The notes: generated by a model from the letters alone, not told the origin. A DNA stretch of 8,249 nucleotides from Candidatus Mediterraneibacter colneyensis (GCA_019114745.1 DXEY01000122.1:1-8249); one strand, 5' to 3'; shown: positions 1 through 6,547, counted from the first letter of the stretch. Made by a program: numbers and translations.

Positions 1-476
1 CGGATCTCCATCCCGTTCTCCAGCATATGCCCGATCATCAGGATGATGCCCTCTTCTCTTCCTTCTTCTCTTCCGTCTTTCACTCCGTCCCTGTACAGCT
101 CTTCCAGTGCCTGACACATGTCTATTTTCTCCTCCTTTCCACGGTTTCCCATATCTCTTAGCATTTTTTCCGAATGCAGGAATCCTCTTACTGCCTGGTA
201 TGTTTCCACATCTATATTGCTGAAATATTCTTTATTGTTCTGCATGAACTGCTGCAGTTTTTTCTTATCTCCCCTATATTTTAACATGCCGAATACCTGT
301 TGTAAATCCGAGCTGAACCGTTCAATATATGGCACGTTTCCCGCATCCAGCAGATTGATATGGTAATTTGGGATAAAATTTTCGATCAGCTTTCTTTGTA
401 TTTCCATCAAAACAGGGTATCTCCGGCTGGAACCGCCATGATAATACGAAGAAGAAACTGTCCCCGCGGACAGCAT
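1..476 (-). pseudogene. Rpn-family (PD-(D/E)XK) transposase-like protein, C-terminal part only, cut by window edge
   Basis: Reading from an ATG at 476 (or a second in-frame ATG at 407) this frame is open to the window edge. The part from 407 on looks like the C-terminal half of the Rpn recombination-promoting nuclease/putative transposase family: a segment FIPNYHINLLDAGN, then a helical charged stretch, then KIDMCQALEEL and a tail of repeated GREEG units, which is typical of these proteins. The catalytic N-terminal nuclease domain that precedes this in full-length members (about 300 residues) is not seen; the frame continues open upstream of 476 but its translation is not recognisable and neither ATG has a good ribosome binding site. 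I therefore read it as a 5'-truncated remnant. The true end lies outside the window. Intact Rpn proteins act as DNA endonucleases that promote RecA-independent recombination. Family assignment is from recognition of the sequence pattern, moderately sure; pseudogene status is inference. Confidence 0.55.
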
Positions 477-585
477 CTTAACCGGACTTACGACTTTCAG
501 AAAAAGAATCGTCCGGGAGTTTGATGTAGAATTATAATACCATCCAGATCTGCACGATACAATAGATTTTATAGATACAACTGAT

Positions 586-606
586 TTTTGTAAATAACTT
601 ACAAAA
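586..606. repeat. AT-rich inverted repeat after the dinB operon
   Basis: TTTTGTAA (586-593) and TTACAAAA (599-606) form a perfect 8-bp stem with a 5-base loop, lying 5 bases beyond the stop codon of the 104-residue gene. It has no G+C-rich stem and no clear T tract, so it is at best a weak transcription end for the dinB operon. Confidence 0.3.
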
Positions 607-610
607 TTTC

Positions 611-925
611 TTATCCTTCCCAGCTCAGTTTCCAGCAGCCCGTATCGATATAATAATACAGGCGAAATAAGTATTCCCGTTCCCCATAAACAGTACTGCA
701 CCGGTATTCCTGTATGGGGATGCCGCAGTAATACTTCTTCTCCTGCCTCATGACCCGGATATTGTCAACGACATGCACCGTCCCGTCATCGTCCATATAT
801 TTTAACATCTTCGGCATCGTATTTCCGGTACTTGTAAACCACACGCCGCAGGCGATCTCCATCTGGCTTCCCGCCAGCGCTCCCGCATCCGGGTTCCGGG
901 CGTTCGTTCCAATTCCCATACTCAT
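611..925 (-). CDS. Small protein of unknown function, second gene of the SOS/dinB operon
   Basis: This 104-residue protein is not one I can assign to a named family. It starts 14 bases after the polymerase stop codon, with a good ribosome binding site (GAGGTGG, 6 bases before the ATG), so it is almost certainly co-transcribed with the polymerase and expressed under the same SOS control. It looks soluble: no signal peptide or membrane helix. The N-terminal third is small-residue rich (GIGTNARNPDAGALAGSQ), the middle has an acidic turn (KYMDDDGTVHV), and the C-terminal third is rich in Tyr and aromatic residues (IQEYRC, LFRLYYYID, ending CWKLSWEG). There are four Cys, not arranged as a zinc site. 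Y-family polymerases of other Firmicutes are often paired with small proteins (for example YolD-like proteins), so an accessory role in translesion synthesis is a reasonable guess, but I do not see clear YolD similarity. Confidence 0.8.
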   Translation of the reverse strand: MSMGIGTNARNPDAGALAGSQMEIACGVWFTSTGNTMPKMLKYMDDDGTVHVVDNIRVMRQEKKYYCGIPIQEYRCSTVYGEREYLFRLYYYIDTGCWKLSWEG

Positions 926-939
926 AACTGTCCACCTCT

Positions 940-2217
940 CTAATTGATCTCGATCTTATCGTAATCCACTGTCCGCTTTTCTCTGGAAATCCCGCCGCTC
1001 ATATGGTCGATCGGACTGCACAGAAAGGACGCCCGCTTTACGGAATCGATCCCGAAACGCCTGCGGATCTGGTCGATCGCAGCATCCCGTCTCTCCAGCT
1101 TCTCATAATCTGTATCATCAAACATGTCGATCTGGCGCATATCCAGCCCGTCTTTCAGCCTCCCGGTATGCAGTCCCAGATGACGGATCGCAGTCCCGTC
1201 CCACAACTCGTCAAACAAACGGCAGGCGCAGCGGTGCAGTTCGGTTGTGATATTGGTCGCATTTGGAAGTATCATCTGATGCCCGGCATACTTCAGGTCA
1301 TGGGTTTTGATCCCTATGGCAGCCACCTCCGCACGCACTCCCGCTTCCCGCAGTCTTGTCCCGACCGTCTCCGCCAGCGCCAGCAGCACCAATTTGGCAG
1401 TAGATGCGTCCGTAACGTCAAACGCGATCGTTGTGGAATTTCCATATCCTTTATTGGCAGGCGGCTCTGCCTGCACGACAGACACATCCATCCCGTTGGC
1501 AAACGCCCACACAGTCTCCCCATGCTTTTTCATATGGGAGCGGAGCAGCGCCGGAGCCGTACATGCCAGTTCGCCGATCGTCCGGATCCCCAGCTTTTCC
1601 AGTTTCTTCACAGTGGCTCTCCCCACAAAGAAAAGGTTCTCTGCGGGAAGAGGCCACATTTTTTCTCTGATCTCGCTGTGCCACAGCGTATGCACCCTGT
1701 CCGGCTTTTCAAAATCCGACGCCATCTTTGCCAGCAGTTTGTTCTCCGCGATGCCGATATTGACTGTAAAGCCCAGTTCATCCCGTATCCTGCGGCGGAT
1801 CTGCTCCGCCGCCTGCACCGGGTCTCCCCACAGCTTCTGCGTCCCTGTCATATCCATAAACGCTTCGTCGATCGAATACGGCTCTACATTGGGCGAGTAC
1901 TGTCTCAGGATATCCATAAACGCCCGGGAGCATCTCTCATACAATCCGTAATTCGGTGGGACAAGGATCAGCTCCGGGCATTTCTGCCTTGCCTCCACGA
2001 TCGTCTCCCCTGTCCTGATATGGTACTTCTTCGCCGGGATCGACTTTGCCAGGATGATTCCATGGCGCATCGCCATATCTCCTCCCACTGCGGAGACCTG
2101 CCTGCGCAGGTCAGTCCGCCCGCCGAGATGATACAGGCGGTATACTGCCTCCCAGCTTAAAAACGCCGAATTGACATCAATATGAAAAATGACCCGTCCG
2201 TGTTCCTGTCTTTCCAT
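940..2217 (-). CDS. dinB: Y-family DNA polymerase (DNA polymerase IV type, ImpB/MucB/SamB)
   Basis: This 425-residue translesion DNA polymerase copies past damaged template bases without proofreading. The catalytic acidic residues are visible: D14 in HIDVNSAF near the N-terminus and D117-E118 in YSIDEAFMD, with F19 at the expected steric-gate position that excludes ribonucleotides. K160 and neighbours (IAENKLLAKMASD) form the usual palm element, a helix-hairpin-helix lies at about 195-217 (FFVGRATVKKLEKLGIRTIGEL region), and the little-finger domain spans roughly 255-360. RQIDMF at 361-366 fits a beta sliding-clamp binding motif. The finger region (VGGDMAMRHGIILAKS) is the variant common in Firmicutes rather than E. 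coli DinB. The ATG is preceded by AAAAGGGG with 8 bases between. Upstream lie a good promoter and a perfect SOS box, so it should be LexA-repressed and DNA-damage induced. Length and motifs look complete. The exact name (dinB versus a umuC/polY-like paralog) is less certain than the family. Confidence 0.93.
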   Translation of the reverse strand: MERQEHGRVIFHIDVNSAFLSWEAVYRLYHLGGRTDLRRQVSAVGGDMAMRHGIILAKSIPAKKYHIRTGETIVEARQKCPELILVPPNYGLYERCSRAFMDILRQYSPNVEPYSIDEAFMDMTGTQKLWGDPVQAAEQIRRRIRDELGFTVNIGIAENKLLAKMASDFEKPDRVHTLWHSEIREKMWPLPAENLFFVGRATVKKLEKLGIRTIGELACTAPALLRSHMKKHGETVWAFANGMDVSVVQAEPPANKGYGNSTTIAFDVTDASTAKLVLLALAETVGTRLREAGVRAEVAAIGIKTHDLKYAGHQMILPNATNITTELHRCACRLFDELWDGTAIRHLGLHTGRLKDGLDMRQIDMFDDTDYEKLERRDAAIDQIRRRFGIDSVKRASFLCSPIDHMSGGISREKRTVDYDKIEIN

Positions 2218-2240
2218 TTATCATTCCCCTTTTCGGTTTT

Positions 2241-2269
2241 ATTATATCGAACATGTGTTTGTTTTTCAA
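2241..2269 (-). promoter_or_regulatory. dinB promoter (sigma-A type)
   Basis: On the minus strand TTGAAA (2269-2264) and a perfect TATAAT (2246-2241) are separated by exactly 17 bases. Transcription would begin about 17 bases before the polymerase ATG at 2217. The SOS box lies wholly within the spacer, an ideal position for repression. Confidence 0.8.
2248..2261 (+). promoter_or_regulatory. LexA/DinR (SOS) box
   Basis: CGAACATGTGTTTG matches all positions of the Gram-positive SOS box consensus CGAACRNRYGTTYG known from Bacillus subtilis LexA (DinR). It sits between the -35 and -10 elements of the promoter for the Y-family polymerase, so bound LexA should block RNA polymerase until RecA triggers LexA self-cleavage after DNA damage. 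The same box is 41 bases upstream of the -35 element of the divergent ABC transporter promoter, so effects on that gene are less likely. Confidence 0.85.
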
Positions 2270-2301
2270 GTGGGAATAACCGGAAATATACACAGTCCTG
2301 G

Positions 2302-2331
2302 TTGACCGCATCGCCTGACAAAGCGTATACT
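2302..2331 (+). promoter_or_regulatory. Promoter of the ABC transporter operon
   Basis: TTGACC (2302-2307) and TATACT (2326-2331) are separated by 18 bases, a good sigma-A type match. It would give a leader of about 55 bases before the ATPase start at 2394. No operator-like repeat is obvious over it. Confidence 0.65.
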
Positions 2332-2393
2332 ATGAACAAATATATACTGCTTAATTTTTGTACGGGTACGCATCTTCGGAAGGAGTATGGAAT

Positions 2394-3275
2394 ATGGAGA
2401 TTATTAAGGCGGAAAAGCTTACAAAATACTATGGTAAGGCAAGAGGTATCATTAACCTTGACCTGACTGTAATGCAGGGCGAATTTTTTGGCTTCATCGG
2501 TCCGAACGGTGCGGGAAAGTCTACGACCATCCGAACATTGCTCGGGCTGATCGCTCCCACCTCAGGCAGCGCAATGATATCCGGGAGAGATGTCACAAAA
2601 GAAAAGGAAACCATTTTACAGAATATCGGCTATCTCCCCGCGGAAACATTATTTTACCAGGGAATGAAAGTAAAAGATTTATTGAAGCTGTCCGCTGATT
2701 TGCGGAAAAAGGATTGCACCGCCGAATCAAAACTCCTCTGCGAGCGATTACAGCTTGATACATCCCGAAAGGTCGACGACCTGTCTTTCGGCAACAGAAA
2801 GAAGGCTGCCATTGTCTGCGCTTTGCAGCATCAGCCGGAACTTCTTATCCTGGACGAGCCGACAGGCGGTCTCGATCCTCTGATACAGAAAGAGTTCTTT
2901 GACATTCTGCGTGAGCGGAACAGGGCTGGCGCAACAATTTTCATATCAAGCCACGTTCTCTCGGAAATTCAGCGCAACTGCACCCGTGCAGCGATTATAC
3001 GCGACGGCCGGATCATTGCGTGCAGCGGTGTGGATGACCTCTCAAAAACAAATGCAAAACGCATTACCGTTCAGGGCAGTATTCACTTAGAGCAGCTGAG
3101 CGGTGTTCGGGACAGAAAGGATACGGACGGCTCGGTCAGCTTTCTTTACAGCGGCGATATGGACAGCCTGCTCCGCACGCTGTCATCCGGGCAGGTGAAT
3201 GATCTGACGGTCACGGAACCGGATCTTGAAGAAGTATTCTTACATTATTATGAAAAAGGCGGTATGACGGTATGA
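2394..3275 (+). CDS. ABC transporter ATP-binding protein
   Basis: This 293-residue protein is the nucleotide-binding subunit of a two-gene ABC exporter. Motifs are complete: Walker A GPNGAGKST at 36-44, an LSFGN signature at 130-134, Walker B LLILDEPTGGLDP with D154 and catalytic E155, and the switch His in SSH at 185-187. The C-terminal 80 residues form the extra regulatory region seen in the CcmA/BcrA-like ABC-2 group, ending in the usual LEEVFLHYY. I chose the ATG at 2394 because AAGGAG lies 8 bases before it and the family alignment begins at MEIIKAEKLTKYYG; an in-frame TTG at 2358 has no ribosome binding site. The stop overlaps the permease start by 4 bases (ATGA), so the two are translationally coupled. 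The substrate cannot be told; relatives export drugs, antimicrobial peptides or act in cell-envelope stress. Confidence 0.92.
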   Translation: MEIIKAEKLTKYYGKARGIINLDLTVMQGEFFGFIGPNGAGKSTTIRTLLGLIAPTSGSAMISGRDVTKEKETILQNIGYLPAETLFYQGMKVKDLLKLSADLRKKDCTAESKLLCERLQLDTSRKVDDLSFGNRKKAAIVCALQHQPELLILDEPTGGLDPLIQKEFFDILRERNRAGATIFISSHVLSEIQRNCTRAAIIRDGRIIACSGVDDLSKTNAKRITVQGSIHLEQLSGVRDRKDTDGSVSFLYSGDMDSLLRTLSSGQVNDLTVTEPDLEEVFLHYYEKGGMTV

Positions 3276-4057
3276 CGCTTGTAAAACATGAATTGAGACA
3301 GGGAAGAACTTCATTTTTGATATGGACGGCCGCTATCAGCTTTCTCCTTGCGGTCTGCATTTTTTTATTCCCGGAGATGAAGGGACAGATGGACAGGGTC
3401 AGCGATGTATTCGCCTCCATGGGTTCTTTTACCGAAGCATTCGGTATGGATCGTTTGAACTTTGGGACGCTCACCGGATTTTATGCTGTCGAATGCGGCA
3501 ATGTTTTAGGACTCGGCGGGGCATTCTATGCGGCGATTTGTGCGGCAGGTATTCTCAGCAAAGAAGAGAAAGACAAAACTGCTGAATTTCTGCTGACCCA
3601 TCCTGTCAGCCGCAAAAAAATTATTACGGAAAAACTGATTGCCGTACTGATCCAGATCACGGCTATGAACATCGTTATCTATGCTGTTTCTGCCGGCTCC
3701 ATAGCTGCTGTTGGCGAAGCAATTCCCTGGAAAGAAATCAGCCTGCTGCATCTGGCTTATTATCTGCTTCAGATTGAGCTGGCAGGAGTCTGCTTTGGTA
3801 TTTCGGCATTTCTCCGGAAAGGCAGTACAGGTGCCGGGCTGGGCGTTGCCGCAATAATGTATTTTCTGAATCTGATCGCAAATATTGCTGATGTCGTTGA
3901 GTTTTTGAAATACATAACACCGTTCGGATATTGCGACGGCGCTGACATTGTGTCGAATGGCAGGCTGGACGTCGGAATGATTGCCGTCGGCGCAGTCATA
4001 GGAATCGGCGGTATCATAACCGCTTATTTCAAATACACAAACAAAGATATCCGTTAA
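3272..4057 (+). CDS. ABC-2 type transporter permease
   Basis: This 261-residue integral membrane protein is the partner of the preceding ATPase. About six hydrophobic helices can be seen, at roughly residues 14-33, 78-95, 122-146, 158-181, 186-208 and 233-253. Between helices 2 and 3 lies the conserved cytosolic element EEKDKTAEFLLTHPVSRKKI, characteristic of ABC-2 permeases and probably the coupling helix that contacts the ATPase. A larger outward loop with charged and aromatic residues follows helix 1. The start ATG overlaps the ATPase stop codon. There is no accessory subunit, substrate-binding protein or regulator in the window, so this is likely a homodimeric-permease exporter; the substrate is unknown. 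The gene looks intact. Confidence 0.9.
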   Translation: MTLVKHELRQGRTSFLIWTAAISFLLAVCIFLFPEMKGQMDRVSDVFASMGSFTEAFGMDRLNFGTLTGFYAVECGNVLGLGGAFYAAICAAGILSKEEKDKTAEFLLTHPVSRKKIITEKLIAVLIQITAMNIVIYAVSAGSIAAVGEAIPWKEISLLHLAYYLLQIELAGVCFGISAFLRKGSTGAGLGVAAIMYFLNLIANIADVVEFLKYITPFGYCDGADIVSNGRLDVGMIAVGAVIGIGGIITAYFKYTNKDIR

Positions 4058-4230
4058 AATGCAGCGCAGTCCTTTTTGCCCCTGTATTTATCCAAAATAC
4101 ACGAGAAATTCTGTCGTTTTTTACAGAACTGTTTCTGCCAGTTCCGGATCCTCATATGTTTATTTTCTGTAATTATTACACTTCTTTGCGCCGGACGGTA
4201 CACTTCTTCCGGTAGGAAAATATCCTCTTG
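4058..4230. other. Intergenic region between convergent ABC and kinase genes
   Basis: This stretch separates two converging operons. It contains an imperfect hairpin: TTCTGT (4109-4114) pairs with ACAGAA (4123-4128), extended by AGAAA (4104-4108) with TTTCT (4132-4136) around a 3-base bulge. The Ts lie in the loop rather than after the stem, so it is not a classic terminator. A 10-base direct repeat TACACTTCTT (4177-4186 and 4199-4208, 22-base period) lies nearer the kinase stop. No convincing gene is present. Confidence 0.4.
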
Positions 4231-4935
4231 TTACCCTGCGCGGAACCGCTCTTCAAAGGTCCTGCGCACCTCCCCGGTATCCCTGAACTGCTCTTCAGTC
4301 TCCAGCATCTTTTTTAAAAATTCTTTCTGCGTCTCCGGAAGCGGAAGTTCTTCATGCCACGGTTTGTTGCCTTTCCCCGGGCAGCCCGAATACAGCAGAT
4401 AGAGCAGCAGATCTGCCGCGCGCGCATAATCCAGGCTGAAACGGATCTCTTTCCCGTCCCTGTACCTGGCAAGCCCGAAGTCCAGCAGGGCGATCTTCTC
4501 CCCGTCGTCGGTCACATTTGCCACGCTGATATCGCCGTGAACCACATTCCGGCTGTGAAGGTATTCCAGCACTGCAAAAAGCTGGGAACCGATCCGGTAT
4601 ATATCGCCGGCAGTAAATACTTTCTTCCGTTCAAACAGCCACTTTTCCAGGGTCAGTCCTTCCTTGTACTCCAGGACAAAATAATACCCCTTCCGGTTAT
4701 TCACCACTCCCAGCCATTCGGGAACTGCGGGATGCTCCAGCCCCGACAGCACTACCCCTTCATAGTGGTTGGAAGCCTGATTTTTCTTCCACATCCCCGG
4801 GCGGAACCGCTTTAATACGACATACTTTCCCTCCGGGTCACAGGCAAGAAAACAGACACCGTAGCGCCCTTTCCCTATACAGGACACTACGGTGTAATCT
4901 CCGATCTTTTTCCCGGCTTTTCCCAGTCCCGTCAC
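4231..4935 (-). CDS. Small Bud32/RIO-like serine/threonine protein kinase
   Basis: This is a minimal protein kinase of 234 residues from a GTG start. Visible elements are a glycine-rich loop IGKGRYGV (20-27), the ATP-anchoring Lys in VVLKRF (42), a candidate helix-C Glu (59), a catalytic loop HGDISVAN (H133, D135, N140) and a metal-binding DFG (152-154). All residues needed for phosphotransfer are there. The catalytic loop is HGD rather than HRD, and only about 15-20 residues lie between DFG and the helix-F region (ARAADLLLYLL), with no APE motif: the activation segment is almost absent, as in Bud32 and RIO kinases. I chose GTG at 4935 because it overlaps the stop of the zinc-ribbon gene (GTGA) and has GGGAG 9 bases before it; an ATG at 4953 lacks a spaced binding site. 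No membrane helix or sensor domain is present. The substrate is unknown; the zinc-ribbon protein is the obvious candidate partner. Confidence 0.82.
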   Translation of the reverse strand: MTGLGKAGKKIGDYTVVSCIGKGRYGVCFLACDPEGKYVVLKRFRPGMWKKNQASNHYEGVVLSGLEHPAVPEWLGVVNNRKGYYFVLEYKEGLTLEKWLFERKKVFTAGDIYRIGSQLFAVLEYLHSRNVVHGDISVANVTDDGEKIALLDFGLARYRDGKEIRFSLDYARAADLLLYLLYSGCPGKGNKPWHEELPLPETQKEFLKKMLETEEQFRDTGEVRRTFEERFRAG

Positions 4936-5274
4936 CGTACCGGGCTCCCGCATTCGGAACAGAATTTTGCCCCTGCCGGAAGCGGTTTCCCGCAATTGGG
5001 ACAAAACGAGGCATTTGAAACCAGCTTCTCACCGCATGACAGGCAGAACTTAGCGCCTGCCGGAACAGATACGCCGCACTTCGGGCAGACCGCCTGTCCT
5101 GCCGCCGGGGTATTTGTCTGAAATGTCCCCTGTCCGCCCGGCGGAGTCTGCCGGTAACCAGGCTGGTCTGGATAGCCCTGATTCGGATAGCCCCTTTTTC
5201 CTGTAATGCCTGCCTCCCATATTAGGGTCAGGATACCTTCTCCTGCTGCTGGAACGTGAAAAGAATCCACTCAT
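4932..5274 (-). CDS. Tandem zinc-ribbon protein, apparent one-base frameshift near 5191-5199
   Basis: The C-terminal half holds two zinc ribbons with the same layout, CPKCG...FCLSCG and FCPNCG...FCSECG (CX2C, 10 residues, CX2C), eight Cys in all. They are preceded by a Pro/Gly/Gln-rich linker (YPNQGYPDQPGYRQ and on). An ATG at 5274 has AGGAGG 10 bases before it and begins MSGFFSRSSSRRRYPDPNMG, a plausible N-terminus, but this frame leaves the zinc-ribbon frame. The zinc-ribbon frame itself offers only a GTG at 5270, 14 bases from the binding site. Removing one base from the A5G4 run (5191-5199) joins the two into one protein of about 113 residues. So either the gene carries a one-base insertion, the assembly is wrong, or ribosomes slip +1 there. 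It is translationally coupled to the kinase. Zinc ribbons of this kind usually bind protein or nucleic acid; the role here is unknown. Confidence 0.75.
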
Positions 5275-5308
5275 ATACCGTTATCCTCCTGTCTGATTTG
5301 TTAGGACT

Positions 5309-5338
5309 AATATAGCGTAACTGCTTCCTCCCTGGCAA
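5309..5338 (-). promoter_or_regulatory. Probable promoter of the zinc-ribbon/kinase operon
   Basis: On the minus strand TTGCCA (5338-5333) and TATATT (5314-5309) are separated by 18 bases. It would start transcription about 30 bases before the ATG at 5274. It is back to back with the dehydrogenase promoter. Confidence 0.5.
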
Positions 5339-5395
5339 TAGCGGCTGTTACAAAATAATAAAATTTTCACAGTTTCTTTACAGAAAAACAATGTA

Positions 5396-5424
5396 TTGAC
5401 CTTTCCGGCATTTTCCGCTATTCT
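5396..5424 (+). promoter_or_regulatory. Probable promoter of the dehydrogenase gene
   Basis: TTGACC (5396-5401) and TATTCT (5419-5424) are separated by 17 bases. Transcription would start near 5431, leaving a leader of about 80 bases before the ATG at 5513. Confidence 0.55.
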
Positions 5425-5441
5425 TCCATTAAGGTCAGAAG

Positions 5442-5475
5442 GCGGGAACCAGTCTGAAACAGGCAGATTTCCCGC
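5442..5475 (+). other. Leader hairpin before the dehydrogenase gene
   Basis: GCGGGAA (5442-5448) and TTCCCGC (5469-5475) form a perfect 7-bp stem; within the loop GTCTG-AAA-CAGGC adds a 5-bp stem with one G-U pair. It lies between the predicted transcription start and the ribosome binding site (AGGAGG, 5496-5501). There is no T tract after it. It may affect message stability or bind a regulator; no known riboswitch class was recognised. Confidence 0.4.
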
Positions 5476-5512
5476 ACACTGTAAGTACATTTTTCAGGAG
5501 GTACATCCCATT

Positions 5513-6451
5513 ATGAAAATCGTATTTTTAGACGCTGATTCGCTCGGCAGTGATATCGGCTATTCGGAATTTGAACAACTGGGGGAGGTCATAAGATATC
5601 CCCTCACTTCCCCGCAAGAAGTACCGGCGCGCATTGCTGACGCAGACGTCATCGTAGTAAATAAAGTGCCGGTCAATGAAAGCACCATCGGCTCTGCGCG
5701 CCGTTTAAAACTCGTGTGCGTCAGCGCCACCGGAACCAACAATCTGGACAAAGAGTATCTCGACCGCCGGGGCATCGCATGGCGCAATGCCGCAGGATAT
5801 TCCACGGAATCCGTCGCACAGCACACCTTTGCCATGCTGTTTTATCTCATGGAAGGTCTGCGGTACTATGACGACTATGTCAGGGACGGAGGCTATGCCG
5901 ATTCGCCGCTGTTCACCCATTTCGGTGTCCCGTTTCACGAGCTTGGCAGCGTCACGTGGGGCATCCTCGGGCTTGGCGCCATCGGCAGGAGAGTCGCTGA
6001 TATCGCGAAAGCATTTGGAGCAAGGGTGATCTACTATTCTGCTTCAGGCGCTCCGGCGCAGGAGGGCTATCAGCAGGTCGATTTCGACACCCTGCTCGCC
6101 GAGTCAGATATCCTCTCCATACACGCCCCTCTCAATGAGTATACGGAAAATATTATGGACGCCGGAGCCTTCCGCAAAATGAAACCGGAAGCCATCCTGC
6201 TGAACCTCGGCAGAGGCCCGATCGTCAATGAAGCTGATCTGGCAGACGCGCTGAACTCAGGCGAGATCAAAGCTGCCGGGCTGGATGTGCTCTCCGTGGA
6301 GCCTATGGCGAAAAACAGCCCTCTGTTTGGGGTACAGGATAAAAGCCGTCTGCTAATCACGCCCCATACCGCGTGGGCGGCGGTCGAGGCAAGGGAACGG
6401 CTGATGAAGATCACAGCGGAGAATATCAGAGAATATTTTGAGCAGAAATAG
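5513..6451 (+). CDS. NAD(P)-dependent D-2-hydroxyacid dehydrogenase (glycerate dehydrogenase/hydroxypyruvate reductase-like)
   Basis: This 312-residue cytosolic oxidoreductase interconverts a D-2-hydroxyacid and its 2-keto acid. The Rossmann motif GLGAIG is at 153-158, and the catalytic trio is present: R234 in NLGRGPIVNE, E263 in SVEP and H285 in TPHTAW. The substrate-binding region SATGTNNLD (71-79) fits the family. The second strand of the cofactor fold ends VIYYSASG without the Asp that usually marks strict NAD use, so NADP may be accepted; this is inference. Length is normal and the gene looks intact. The start ATG has AGGAGG 11 bases before it; an in-frame upstream TTG at 5396 is part of the promoter. 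It stands alone, with its own promoter, a leader hairpin and a terminator. The pattern is closest to glycerate dehydrogenases of Firmicutes, but the true substrate (hydroxypyruvate, glyoxylate, pyruvate or a branched keto acid) cannot be told from sequence. Confidence 0.9.
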   Translation: MKIVFLDADSLGSDIGYSEFEQLGEVIRYPLTSPQEVPARIADADVIVVNKVPVNESTIGSARRLKLVCVSATGTNNLDKEYLDRRGIAWRNAAGYSTESVAQHTFAMLFYLMEGLRYYDDYVRDGGYADSPLFTHFGVPFHELGSVTWGILGLGAIGRRVADIAKAFGARVIYYSASGAPAQEGYQQVDFDTLLAESDILSIHAPLNEYTENIMDAGAFRKMKPEAILLNLGRGPIVNEADLADALNSGEIKAAGLDVLSVEPMAKNSPLFGVQDKSRLLITPHTAWAAVEARERLMKITAENIREYFEQK

Positions 6452-6474
6452 TCGGCGGAAGCTTCACAAAAGCA

Positions 6475-6506
6475 GGCCGCCCGGGGTCTGTACACCCCGG
6501 GCGGCC
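6475..6506. terminator. Bidirectional intrinsic terminator
   Basis: A perfect 13-bp G+C-rich stem, GGCCGCCCGGGGT (6475-6487) with ACCCCGGGCGGCC (6494-6506), encloses a 6-base loop. It lies between the converging dehydrogenase and amt genes. On the plus strand TTTT follows after seven bases; on the minus strand TGCTTTTG follows directly, so it can serve both. Confidence 0.85.
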
Positions 6507-6547
6507 CGACCCGTTTTCCAGTATATATGGTTTTGTTCCAAGAGCGG

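Noticed and set aside
1003..2160. Long plus-strand open frame of 385 codons
   Set aside because: It lies wholly antisense to the well-supported Y-family polymerase, has no recognisable motifs and is rich in Arg, His, Pro and Cys as expected of a shadow frame.
2332..2466. Leader peptide starting at ATG 2332 before the ABC ATPase
   Set aside because: The ATG overlaps the predicted transcription start, has no ribosome binding site, and the frame runs on into the ATPase gene out of frame with no meaningful sequence.
4354..4815. Plus-strand open frame of 153 codons opposite the kinase
   Set aside because: Antisense to clear kinase motifs, no ribosome binding site, no recognised domain.
5434..5512. 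Cobalamin riboswitch in the dehydrogenase leader
   Set aside because: Only a short CCCGC-ACTGTAA-like segment is present; the B12 box and the length of about 200 bases needed are absent.
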